Below are positions 51,062 to 59,264 of a stretch of DNA of 64,000 bases, in pieces. Where the stretch lies: positions 248,001 through 312,000 of the forward strand of contig NZ_JACJHY010000002.1 of NCBI RefSeq assembly GCF_014138625.1, given 5' to 3'. Made by a program: the position numbers and the translations under genes. Numbering within the stretch: position 1 is the stretch's first letter; every line of letters begins with the position of its first letter. The notes under the pieces are model-generated. The model did no database searches, was not told the DNA's origin, and was given only the letters and a program-made list of their open reading frames with translations. Source of the stretch: Aminobacter ciceronei. Lineage in GTDB: Bacteria; Pseudomonadota; Alphaproteobacteria; Rhizobiales; Rhizobiaceae.

Positions 51062-52232
51062 TCACGACTGCCCATAAATCCTTGCGATGTCGTGGAAGGC
51101 CAGCTTTGGCTCCCAGCGGATCTTGCCTCTGGCGAGATCGATGCCGTGACATTTGACGATGGCGTGGCTGGCCATGTCGAGGTCGTAGCGCGCATCGGGC
51201 GAATGCACTTCACCCTCCGACAGGAATTGGTAGACGAAGGCCCCGTCGATCTCTTCTTCCTTATAGAGGCGCAGCAGGTTGCCTATCTCGGTTGCCTGCG
51301 TTTGCTCGCTCCTGACATGACCGTCCTTGATCCGTGGCGGGTCCTGCTCAAAGTCGATGATGTCGAAACCCATTCCGCCACGCTGTTCGGCCCCTTCGAA
51401 GGTGCTGCAGCCGAATTCGGTGATGACCACCGGCTTGCCGTGGCGCCGCAGCTCGCGCAGGCCCTCCACATAGGTCGAGCGGTTGTCGGCGTCGCGGTAG
51501 TAGTTGGCCGATACGATGTCGAACAGCTTCCAGTCGACGTCCTCCCAGGGGATCGGGCTTGTAGGTGATCTCACCCTTGAAGTGCTTGCGGGCAATCTCA
51601 CTTGCCTGAGCCAGGTGCTCGCCGAGCGCCTTGTTGATGTCAGGAAACAGCGGAACCGGAGAGGCTTGCAGCGTCGCCATGCGCTCCTGGAAGTTGCCGC
51701 CCTCGACGAAGCCTTGGGTGAACATTGAAAGCTCGCAGCCGACATTGAGGACGAGTTTTCCGTGGCGCTGCCCAAGTGTCTCGGCCATCGTTGCGATCTC
51801 GCCGAGATAGGTCAGCATGTCCTGCCTGCTGGCGTCGAACAGCCGCGGCTGCATCCATACCTGAAGCCCCTGGCCGAAAGCTGCCGTCGCAGCCTGTTCG
51901 AGCCGCTGGATGTTGGTGCCAGAAATACTGATCGCGTTGCAGAGAAGCTGGGCGCGAATGACGCGCATTTCCTCCTGCACCACTGCCCGGTTCCAGATCT
52001 GCCGCGACAGCTGGCCCGGCCAGTAGTTGGTGCCAGTGTCGTAGACTATGCCGCATAGGCTCAAAGGCTTGCGGCTGTCTGGTGCCGTAGCTCTTGAAGT
52101 CCCGGTCGCCTTGGCCCGGCTCAGGCCGACAGAAACCAGCGCCAGGCCGGCGGTGATCGCTGCGCCGCCCTTGATGATCTGCCGGCGTCCAGATGCAGTT
52201 GTCCTGTTGGCCGGAACGGTTTCGTTCGCCAT
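51062..52232 (-). pseudogene. Frameshifted glycoside hydrolase-like (TIM barrel) gene with Tat-type signal
   Basis: The first part reads from the ATG at 52232 (GGAG upstream). It has a twin-Arg signal (SGRRQIIKGGAAITAG) and a TIM-barrel-like region ending at GEITYKPDP near 51550. The second part continues in another frame with IPWEDVDWKLFDIVSANYYR and runs to 51062. Joined, they give about 390 residues with two candidate acid residues, VGCELSMF and VVITEFGCSTF, as in clan A glycoside hydrolases. The frames meet around a CCCC run near 51545-51560, so an indel, real or a sequencing error, breaks the gene. I do not recognise the exact family. Confidence 0.75.
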
Positions 52233-52286
52233 ATTCAATCTCCATCATTGTTCAGCCTGTGTCGCCGATCCCTGGTCGGCTCCCAG

Positions 52287-52898
52287 TCAGCTCGCGGTGT
52301 CGGCTCCAGGTGCCAGGAAGCGGATGATGATGCGCCGCAAGCTGGCTTTTTCTCTGTAGGGCTGGAAGCCGGCGTCGGCCGAGGAGCGCACGAATGCCCC
52401 CTCGATCAGCACCATGATCCAGTTGGCGGTCGCCACTGGATCGAGCGTCGGGTCGATCTGGCCGGCCTCAGCTGCCCGTCTCAGTAGCATCGTCACGCCG
52501 TCGCGGTTTGCGCGGTCGTTGCGGTCGAGCAGGGCGGCGAACTCCGCGTCGCGTTTTGCGTTGGCGATCACCTCGAGCATCAGTCCTGCCAGATGCGGGT
52601 AATCTGTCTGCGCGACCATGAATTCGGCGAAACCCAAAAGCGCCTCGAGCGCATCGTGGGCGGTCGCTGCCTGCTCGAACAGGGCGGCATTGTCGCGCCC
52701 GTCCTGTTCGAAGATCGCCAAGAAGATCGCCTGCTTGGAGGGGAAGTAGTGAAACAGGTTGCCCGAACTCATGCCTGCCGAAGCGCAGATGTCGGCAGTG
52801 CGCGTGCTTTCAAACCCCTTGGTGGCGAAGCACTCGGCGGCTGCGGCAAGGATATGGCGGCGCTTCGCCTCGTGCTTTGCGGGGTCAACCGTGCGCAT
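52287..52898 (-). CDS. TetR-family transcriptional regulator
   Basis: A 203-residue regulator. The helix-turn-helix is near residues 30-55, FESTRTADICASAGMSSGNL then FHYFPSKQAIF, the standard TetR DNA-binding region. The C-terminal ligand domain (YPHLAGLMLEVIANAKRDAE) is unspecific. It lies 54 bases upstream of the broken hydrolase gene on the same strand. The target and ligand are unknown. Confidence 0.88.
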   Translation of the reverse strand: MRTVDPAKHEAKRRHILAAAAECFATKGFESTRTADICASAGMSSGNLFHYFPSKQAIFLAIFEQDGRDNAALFEQAATAHDALEALLGFAEFMVAQTDYPHLAGLMLEVIANAKRDAEFAALLDRNDRANRDGVTMLLRRAAEAGQIDPTLDPVATANWIMVLIEGAFVRSSADAGFQPYREKASLRRIIIRFLAPGADTAS

Positions 52899-52942
52899 GG
52901 GCAGCTCCCGTGAGCGAGATGCGGATGCTTTTGTTCATCGGC

Positions 52943-53371
52943 TCATTCATCCTGCGACTGCCACTGGCGTGAGGTCTTGCGGCGGCGCCGGCGCTTGATT
53001 TCAGTGAAGCTTACGACAATCGCTGCCATAATCGGGACGACCCACTTCATGCAGGCAAGCACGGGCTTAAGCCAGTCCGGCAGATCGACATGCAGCCATG
53101 AGGGCCAAAGCCTGCGCAAAGTCAGCCACTCCGGCCAGAAGCCGCGCATCCACGACAGGTCGAGGCTTGGCCAGGGGATCCACGACCAGTCGATGTTCGG
53201 GATCAGCAAGGCGAAAATCGCACCGACGCCCAACATGCCGGCCAGCACTTCTGTCGTGGCCAGTATCACGTGGCGTGACGCGTGGAGCCACGGATGACGC
53301 CGGGCGAAAGCTACCAGCCTGGCCTTGAGGCGTATGGCGTTGGTGCGTCGGGCAATCGGGATCGGGCGCAT
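52943..53371 (-). CDS. Uncharacterised Trp-rich membrane protein
   Basis: A 142-residue basic protein with two hydrophobic segments: VILATTEVLAGMLGVGAIFA and LACMKWVVPIMAAIVVSF. Between them, about residues 60-105, lies an unusual stretch with at least nine Trp residues and repeated W-P and S-W pairs (IDWSWIPWPSLDLSWMRGFW is one part). N- and C-termini are rich in Arg/Lys. I do not recognise the family. It is just upstream of the TetR gene on the same strand and divergent from DUF445. Confidence 0.65.
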   Translation of the reverse strand: MRPIPIARRTNAIRLKARLVAFARRHPWLHASRHVILATTEVLAGMLGVGAIFALLIPNIDWSWIPWPSLDLSWMRGFWPEWLTLRRLWPSWLHVDLPDWLKPVLACMKWVVPIMAAIVVSFTEIKRRRRRKTSRQWQSQDE

Positions 53372-53519
53372 TGGTTAATAATAAACCGCGTGCTCTGTTT
53401 ATTCAAGAGAAGGACATCTGATTTGCCGGAAGGGTTGTAATCGGGCGCGCCGTCTCGATATCTGACCGGCATGAGACATGTTTGTCGCGTCGACCCGCCG
53501 CCGCATGCGAGGGTAGAAT

Positions 53520-54845
53520 ATGAGCAAGGACGGACCTGGAATGGTTGCAGCAAACGGCGACGCCATGCCCACGGCCTTGCGCGCCTTGAGTGCCGACGAG
53601 GCGGCAAAACTGTCCGCCCTGCGGCGGACAAAGTTCATCGCAACCGGCGCACTGGTTGTCTGCGTTGCCATCTTTACCCTCGCCAAGTCGCTGCAGGGGC
53701 GCTGGCCGTGGCTCGGTTTTGTCGCCGCCTTTGCCGAGGCGGCGACGATCGGCGGCCTCGCCGACTGGTATGCCGTGGTGGCGCTGTTCCAGCGGCCGCT
53801 CGGCCTGCCGATCCCGCATACGGCAATCATTCCATCCAATCAAAACCGGATCGCCGACAATCTCGGCCGTTTCATCGAATCCAACTTCCTGGCGCCGGAG
53901 CCGGTGCGGCAGAAGCTCAAGGAAGTGGATTTCGCAGCGCTCGTCGCCGATTGGCTGTCGGACCGCCAAAGAGCGGAGGGGCTGTCGGTTTTTGTCGGCC
54001 GGCTGGTGCCGCAGATGCTGCAGGCGATCGAAGGCTCGGGCCTGCGGGATTTCGCGACGCGGCGTATGTTGGAGCGCATCGGCAAGGTCGAGGTCGCACC
54101 GCTGGTGGCGGAGCTGTTGACAGCCTTCACCGAAGACCGCCGCCACCAGCGCCTGCTCGACGAGTTCACCAAGATCATCGGCAATTTCCTCAGCGACGAG
54201 CAGGCTCTGGCCGTGCTGCGCGAGAAGATCAGGGAAGAGCTGCCGTCGGTGTTCAATCTGTTCCGGGCCGATGCCTATCTGCTCAAGCGGATCGTGGCGT
54301 CGGCAGCGACGCTGCTTGAAGATGTCAGGGGCGATCCCGACCATCCGCTGCGCGGCGAGTTCGACCAGTTCGTCCACGGTTTCATCGACCAGCTTCGCCA
54401 TTCGCCTGACTATGCCAGGCGGGCCGAGCAGCTGAAGCGCAACTTCCTCGCCCGACCGGAATTGCGCGGGCTGGCGCAGGATGTCTGGAAAAGCATGCGC
54501 GGCTTCATCGAGCAGGATGTCGCGTCGCCCAATTCGATGACGCGAAGGCACCTGACCAGCCTGTTCGTCGAAGTCGGCCAGAACCTGGCGCGCGACCCCG
54601 ATATCCGCGCCGACATGAATGCCGGTTTCGTCGTGGCACTCGCCTCGTTCGTCGAAAGCCAGAAAAGCGGTGTTTCCGGTTTCATCTCCGAACAGGTCAA
54701 GCGCTGGGATCTCGGCCAGCTGACCCGGCTGATCGAGATCAACATCGGCCGCGACCTGCAATATATCCGCTTCAACGGCATGCTGATCGGTGGTCTTGCC
54801 GGCCTCGCGCTGTATTCACTCGAGTTGCTGGTACTTGCGAATTGA
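53520..54845 (+). CDS. DUF445 (YjiN-like) membrane protein
   Basis: A 441-residue protein. Two N-terminal hydrophobic stretches, IATGALVVCVAIFTLAKSLQ and FVAAFAEAATIGGLADWYAV, then the DUF445 core (HTAIIPSNQNRIADNLGRFI) and long amphipathic helices, ending with a C-terminal hydrophobic helix GMLIGGLAGLALYSLELLVL. DUF445 proteins are membrane-associated with no settled function. GAGGG precedes the ATG. It starts 148 bases past the divergent gene. Confidence 0.88.
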   Translation: MSKDGPGMVAANGDAMPTALRALSADEAAKLSALRRTKFIATGALVVCVAIFTLAKSLQGRWPWLGFVAAFAEAATIGGLADWYAVVALFQRPLGLPIPHTAIIPSNQNRIADNLGRFIESNFLAPEPVRQKLKEVDFAALVADWLSDRQRAEGLSVFVGRLVPQMLQAIEGSGLRDFATRRMLERIGKVEVAPLVAELLTAFTEDRRHQRLLDEFTKIIGNFLSDEQALAVLREKIREELPSVFNLFRADAYLLKRIVASAATLLEDVRGDPDHPLRGEFDQFVHGFIDQLRHSPDYARRAEQLKRNFLARPELRGLAQDVWKSMRGFIEQDVASPNSMTRRHLTSLFVEVGQNLARDPDIRADMNAGFVVALASFVESQKSGVSGFISEQVKRWDLGQLTRLIEINIGRDLQYIRFNGMLIGGLAGLALYSLELLVLAN

Positions 54846-54916
54846 CCGGCCGCCTTGCTCGTCTATGCTGACCTGGCGACCTCCGGGGGACGCCCGGAGC
54901 CAAACGGGAGCGAGCC

Positions 54917-55348
54917 ATGGCGAAGAAGCCGGAACCGGAATCCTTCATGGACATGTTTTCGAAATTCGGGCGCGACCTGAAGATGCCCGCGGTCGATGTC
55001 GACACGATCATCGGCCATCACCGCAAGAATCTCGAAGCGCTGGAACAATCGGTCAAGGCGACGGCCTCCGGAGCCTCGTCGCTGGTGGCGAAGCAGCGCG
55101 AGATGCTGCAGGAAGCCTTGCATGAGATCACCGAGGCCGCCCAGGGGCTTCGGGCGCCAGGCAACCCGCAGGAGCTGATTTCCAGGCAGGCCGACTTCGC
55201 CAAGCGCTCATTCGAGGCTGCCGTCAAGAATGCCGGCGAGGTAGCCTCCATCGTACGCAAGTCGGGCACGGAATCCGTCGATATCCTGCGCAGCCGCATC
55301 CATGAATCGATCGAGGAAATCCGCGACAGCTTCGACAAGAAGAAGTAG
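54917..55348 (+). CDS. Phasin family protein
   Basis: A 143-residue, all-helical, amphipathic protein. The start ESFMDMFSKFGRDLKMPAVD is followed by the phasin core IIGHHRKNLEALEQSVKATA and a second helix ISRQADFAKRSFEAAVKNAG, with a Lys-rich C-terminus. Phasins coat polyhydroxybutyrate granules and set their size and number. It lies 71 bases after DUF445 on the same strand. GGGAGCG is upstream of the ATG. Confidence 0.87.
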   Translation: MAKKPEPESFMDMFSKFGRDLKMPAVDVDTIIGHHRKNLEALEQSVKATASGASSLVAKQREMLQEALHEITEAAQGLRAPGNPQELISRQADFAKRSFEAAVKNAGEVASIVRKSGTESVDILRSRIHESIEEIRDSFDKKK

Positions 55349-55569
55349 CCGTGCCGATCCAGTCCTGACCTCAGCTCTCTTGTGGGTTTCGCGAGAGGGC
55401 TCGCGCATTGCCCGCGATCGGATGCTATTGAAGGGCGATCACCATCGGAGCGTGGTGCGTCCGTCCGGGCGCACAAAGACGCTTTAACACTTTGAATCCG
55501 GCTATTGTGGCTTCCGCGAATCGATACGGACTCGCGGACCGGCGCAGCAGGGTTCAACTGGGGTAGAGG

Positions 55570-57078
55570 ATGAAGGTAGGCATCGAGATGGGGGCGGCGT
55601 CCGGGGGGACGAAGGCTCAGGTTGATCTCGAAGAACTGTTGGCGACCCGTTTGCTGGTTCAAGGCAATTCGGGCTCGGGAAAGTCGCATCTGTTGCGTCG
55701 CCTGCTCGAACAGAGCGCGCCGTGGGTGCAGCAGTGCGTCATCGACCCCGAGGGTGATTTCGTCACGCTCGCCGACAAGTTCGGACATGTCGTCGTCGAT
55801 GCCCAGCGCACCGAAGCCGAACTGACCCGCATTGCCGGCCGAATCCGCCAGCATCGCGTATCGGTCGTGCTCAATCTCGAGGGCCTCGACGTCGAGCAGC
55901 AGATGCGTGGTGCCGCAGCGTTCCTGAACGGCATGTTCGATGCCGAGCGTGATTTCTGGTACCCGGTTCTGGTCGTGGTCGACGAGGCGCAGCTGTTTGC
56001 GCCGGCCATCGCCGGCGAGGTCTCCGACGAAGCCCGCAAGATCTCACTTGGCGCGATGACCAACCTGATGTGCCGCGGCCGCAAGCGCGGCCTGGCCGGC
56101 GTCATCGCCACCCAGCGCCTGGCCAAGCTCGCCAAGAACGTCGCCGCCGAGGCGTCCAACTTCCTGATGGGCCGCACCTTCCTCGACATCGACATGGCGC
56201 GCGCCGCCGACCTGCTCGGCATGGAGCGGCGCCAGGCCGAAATGTTCCGCGATCTGGCGCGCGGCAATTTCATCGCGCTCGGACCGGCGATGTCGCGCCG
56301 GCCGCTGCCGGTCGCCATCGGCCCGGTCGAGACCTCGGCACGTTCGGTCAGCCCCAAGCTGATGCCACTGCCCGACGCCAGCGAAGACACGCGCGACCTG
56401 ATCTTTGCGCCGGCGCCGCTGGAAACGCGCCAGACGGTCCGGCGCACGGCGCCGCCTGCGCCGACGCCCACGGCCGACATCATCGCCCAGCTTTCCCAGG
56501 TGCGCACCGAGGCCTCGGCGCCCGTTGCCGAGCCGATCTTCCCGCTGTTCGATGAAGCCGAGCGCGAGGCCCTGATCGATACCATCGTGCGCGAGATGGT
56601 CGAGGATCCCGACGCGGCGTTCCGTACGGACGCCGTGCTGTACCAGGATTTTCTCGTCCGCTGCCGCATCAAGCGGATGCAGGGCGAGCCGCCGCCGCTG
56701 TCGATGTTCCGCCGCCGCTACGCGGTGGCGCGTTCGGGCATCGATGAAGAAACCGCGTCGAGCGATACCTGGCAACAGGCCCTCGGCATGTCCGTGACAC
56801 TTCCCGAGGATCTGCAGGCGGTGTTCCTGATCGTTGCCCAGGCAGCGGTCAAAGGCGCGCCTTGCCCATCCGACGCTGCGATCGCGCATGCCTATGGCAG
56901 CCATTCGGCGCGCCGGGCACGGCGGCTGCTGACCTATTTCGAGGAGCAGGGGCTGGTTGTCGTGCGCACCGATTTCCACGGCAAGCGCTCGGTGGCGTTC
57001 CCCGAACTCGGCTGCGAAACAGCCCCCGGCGACCCCGAGAGAACCGACGATCTGCCAGAGCGCGAGGCTGCGGAATAG
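55570..57078 (+). CDS. HerA-like (DUF87) ATPase with C-terminal winged-helix-like domain
   Basis: A 502-residue protein. The N-terminal AAA/HerA-like ATPase has Walker A LVQGNSGSGKSHLLRRLLEQ at residues 30-45, Walker B VLVVVDEAQLFAPA, an Arg-rich region RGRKRGLAGVIATQRLAKLA and a sensor segment. Residues 270-330 are a Pro/Thr-rich linker. The C-terminal part (DAAIAHAYGSHSARRARRLL then TYFEEQGLVVV) resembles a small winged helix. It has no NurA, SIR2 or other nuclease partner nearby. Such standalone proteins are common in Rhizobiales and have no assigned function. A 221-base spacer precedes it without clear structure. Confidence 0.83.
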   Translation: MKVGIEMGAASGGTKAQVDLEELLATRLLVQGNSGSGKSHLLRRLLEQSAPWVQQCVIDPEGDFVTLADKFGHVVVDAQRTEAELTRIAGRIRQHRVSVVLNLEGLDVEQQMRGAAAFLNGMFDAERDFWYPVLVVVDEAQLFAPAIAGEVSDEARKISLGAMTNLMCRGRKRGLAGVIATQRLAKLAKNVAAEASNFLMGRTFLDIDMARAADLLGMERRQAEMFRDLARGNFIALGPAMSRRPLPVAIGPVETSARSVSPKLMPLPDASEDTRDLIFAPAPLETRQTVRRTAPPAPTPTADIIAQLSQVRTEASAPVAEPIFPLFDEAEREALIDTIVREMVEDPDAAFRTDAVLYQDFLVRCRIKRMQGEPPPLSMFRRRYAVARSGIDEETASSDTWQQALGMSVTLPEDLQAVFLIVAQAAVKGAPCPSDAAIAHAYGSHSARRARRLLTYFEEQGLVVVRTDFHGKRSVAFPELGCETAPGDPERTDDLPEREAAE

Positions 57079-57167
57079 CCCTTTCCGCTGCGCTTGGAGG
57101 TTGACAAACGCGCCTCGTTTATGGTCCCCAACGCCCACTTGGCCAGCTTATGTGAGGAGAGGGAAGC

Positions 57168-57653
57168 GTGCGGAAGCCCATCGAGACCTATGAGGAATTG
57201 CGCGAAAATATCGGGCAGGAACTCGGCGTTTCCGATTGGGTGCTTGTCGACCAGAGCCGCATCGATGCCTTTGCCGACTGCACCGGCGACCGCCAGTGGA
57301 TCCACGTCGATCCCGAAAGGGCGAAACGGCGCAGTCCGTTCCGCACCACGGTGGCGCATGGCTTCCTGACATTGTCGCTGATTGGCGCGCTGGTCCAGGA
57401 AATCGGCGTGGTGCCCGAGAATACGCTTGCTGCCTTCAACTATGGCCTCGACAAGGTGCGTTTCATCTCGCCGGTGAAGGTCGGCTCGCGGGTGCGCCTG
57501 CGCACCGTGCTGATGTCGATGGACGACAAGGGCCCGGGCCAATATCTGCTCAAGGCCGAAAACACCATCGAGATCGAAGGCGAGGACAAGCCGGCGCTCG
57601 TCGCCGAAACGCTCGTCATGCTCTACGAAAAGCGCAAGAAGGCGACGGCCTGA
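57168..57653 (+). CDS. MaoC/(R)-specific enoyl-CoA hydratase family (NodN-like)
   Basis: A 161-residue hot-dog fold protein. The hydratase motif with catalytic Asp and His is in AFADCTGDRQWIHVDPERA, then PFRTTVAHGFLTLSLIGAL on the central helix. It resembles NodN and other bacterial MaoC proteins that hydrate trans-2-enoyl-CoA to (R)-3-hydroxyacyl-CoA. GTG at 57168 has AGGAGAGGG upstream. The product could feed polyhydroxybutyrate or branched-acid metabolism; nothing in the sequence decides which. Confidence 0.87.
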   Translation: MRKPIETYEELRENIGQELGVSDWVLVDQSRIDAFADCTGDRQWIHVDPERAKRRSPFRTTVAHGFLTLSLIGALVQEIGVVPENTLAAFNYGLDKVRFISPVKVGSRVRLRTVLMSMDDKGPGQYLLKAENTIEIEGEDKPALVAETLVMLYEKRKKATA

Positions 57654-57668
57654 GCCGCCGCCCGCCAG

Positions 57669-58364
57669 TTACCGTGCAGCGATCGAAATCTCGATCTCGC
57701 CGACGCCGTCGACACCGCCTGTCATGCGGTCTCCTGGCTTGACTGCGCCGACGCCCGCCGGCGTGCCGGTGTAGATTAGGTCGCCGGCCTTCAGTTCCAT
57801 CGATTCACTGCAGATGGCGATCACTTCGGGGATCGACCAGATCAGTTCGGAGAGGTCGCCTTGCTGCCTGGTTTCGCCATTGACGGCGAGCCACACCCGG
57901 CCTTTGTCGGGGTGGCCGATGTCGGACACCGACACCAGCGGTCCGCATGGTGCCGCGCGGTCGAAACCCTTGCCCCAGTCCCAGGGGCGACCGAGTTTCT
58001 TGGCTGCGTCCTGCAGGTCGCGGCGGGTCAAGTCGATGCCGACGCCGTAGCCCCAGACGTGGTCGAGCGCGTCGGCCGCGGCGATGTTCGATCCGCCCTT
58101 GGCGATGGCGACGACAAGCTCGATCTCGTGGTGCAGGTCGCCGGTCAGCGGCGGATAGGGGATCGTCGTGCCGCTGTCGACGACAGAATCTGCCGGCTTG
58201 CCGAAGAAGAACGGCGGCTCGCGATCGGGATCCTTGCCCATTTCGCGGGCATGCGCTGCGTAGTTGCGGCCGACGCAGAAGATGCGCCGTACCGGAAACC
58301 GGTGCGAAGATCCTGAAATGGCGACCGAAGCTGGCTCGGGCGGAGAGATGACGAAGTTGACCAA
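57669..58364 (-). CDS. Fumarylacetoacetate hydrolase (FAH) family protein
   Basis: A 231-residue protein of the short FAH family. [20 protein letters not shown] begins the core; [15 protein letters not shown] and [13 protein letters not shown] carry the metal-binding acids, and [19 protein letters not shown] is the C-terminal signature. Members cleave acylpyruvates or decarboxylate oxaloacetate. The start is TTG at 58364, preceded by GGGAGG at good spacing; no ATG fits. It is divergent from the cox cluster and convergent with the MaoC gene. Confidence 0.85.
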   Translation of the reverse strand: MVNFVISPPEPASVAISGSSHRFPVRRIFCVGRNYAAHAREMGKDPDREPPFFFGKPADSVVDSGTTIPYPPLTGDLHHEIELVVAIAKGGSNIAAADALDHVWGYGVGIDLTRRDLQDAAKKLGRPWDWGKGFDRAAPCGPLVSVSDIGHPDKGRVWLAVNGETRQQGDLSELIWSIPEVIAICSESMELKAGDLIYTGTPAGVGAVKPGDRMTGGVDGVGEIEISIAAR

Positions 58365-58418
58365 GCAGGGCCTCCCGCAAACGTGATGACGGCTTTTGGC
58401 ACGATCCGCGCGCGCATT

Positions 58419-58462
58419 CCACTTGCAATCTGCAGTCTGGCCACTTGCAATCTGCAGCCTGG
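58419..58462. repeat. Tandem 22-bp repeat in the FAH-coxS spacer
   Basis: CCACTTGCAATCTGCAGTCTGG (first 20 bases shown to pattern, 58419-58440) is followed at once by a second copy (58441-58462) with one mismatch. Each carries CTTGCA and CTGCAG. Other CTTGCA/TGCAAG copies occur at about 58486 and 58573. The spacer is divergent (FAH minus, coxS plus), so repeated operator sites are plausible. Confidence 0.7.
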
Positions 58463-58660
58463 GAAGTGGCCGTTGCTGGCTGGGCTGCAAGTTGGCTGAA
58501 GTCGAAGCGGCCGCGATCAGGCGTCTTTTCTGCGCTGGCATGCACGCATTGCGTGTCTGGATCCAAAAAGGCGCTTGCAGCCTGCATTTGCACAGATAGG
58601 ATTTGCTCACCTGACTGGTGCGGGGTCTGCCTAGCCGGTCGCGGCAACATGGGAGGTTTC

Positions 58661-59161
58661 ATGTCGGAGGTATCTTTGGTCGTGAATGGCCGAAAGGTCA
58701 GCGGCGCGGTGGAGGACCGCACGCTTCTCGTTCATTTCCTGCGTGAGCATTTGGGGCTGACCGGAACGCATGTCGGTTGCGATACGTCGCAATGCGGTGC
58801 CTGCGTCGTCCACGTTGACGGCAAGGCGATGAAGTCCTGCTCGATGCTTGCGGTACAGGCCTCGGGTTCGACCGTTACCACCATCGAAGGCCTCGCCAAT
58901 GGCGCCGACCTTCATCCCGTCCAGGCGGCGTTCAAGGAACATCATGGCCTGCAGTGCGGCTTTTGCACGCCGGGCATGATCATGACGGCGACCGACATGA
59001 TCCGCAGGCATCCCGAAGGCCTCGACGAGGCGACCGTGCGCGCGGAGCTCGAAGGCAACATCTGCCGCTGCACAGGTTACCACAACATCGTCAAGGCGAT
59101 CCTCGCCGCTTCGAAAACGATGTCGAAGGCGTCCAAGAGCAAGGCGAAAAAGGCGGCATAG
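58661..59161 (+). CDS. coxS: Molybdenum hydroxylase [2Fe-2S] subunit, CoxS-like
   Basis: A 166-residue iron-sulfur subunit. Plant-type ferredoxin cysteines are in [20 protein letters not shown], and the second cluster in [17 protein letters not shown] and [19 protein letters not shown] precedes the ATG at 58661. It shuttles electrons from the CoxL molybdenum centre to the FAD of CoxM. The C-terminal tail is Lys/Ser-rich. The gene order here is S, L, M, as in form II clusters. Confidence 0.9.
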   Translation: MSEVSLVVNGRKVSGAVEDRTLLVHFLREHLGLTGTHVGCDTSQCGACVVHVDGKAMKSCSMLAVQASGSTVTTIEGLANGADLHPVQAAFKEHHGLQCGFCTPGMIMTATDMIRRHPEGLDEATVRAELEGNICRCTGYHNIVKAILAASKTMSKASKSKAKKAA

Positions 59162-59264
59162 GGGCGGGGAGCGAAGGGCGCAGGGACATGGTCCCTTACG
59201 CCTTCGCGATCTCCTTCCATAGCCACCATTCGCCATCTGCTTTTTGAGTTCGGGAGGAACTGAA

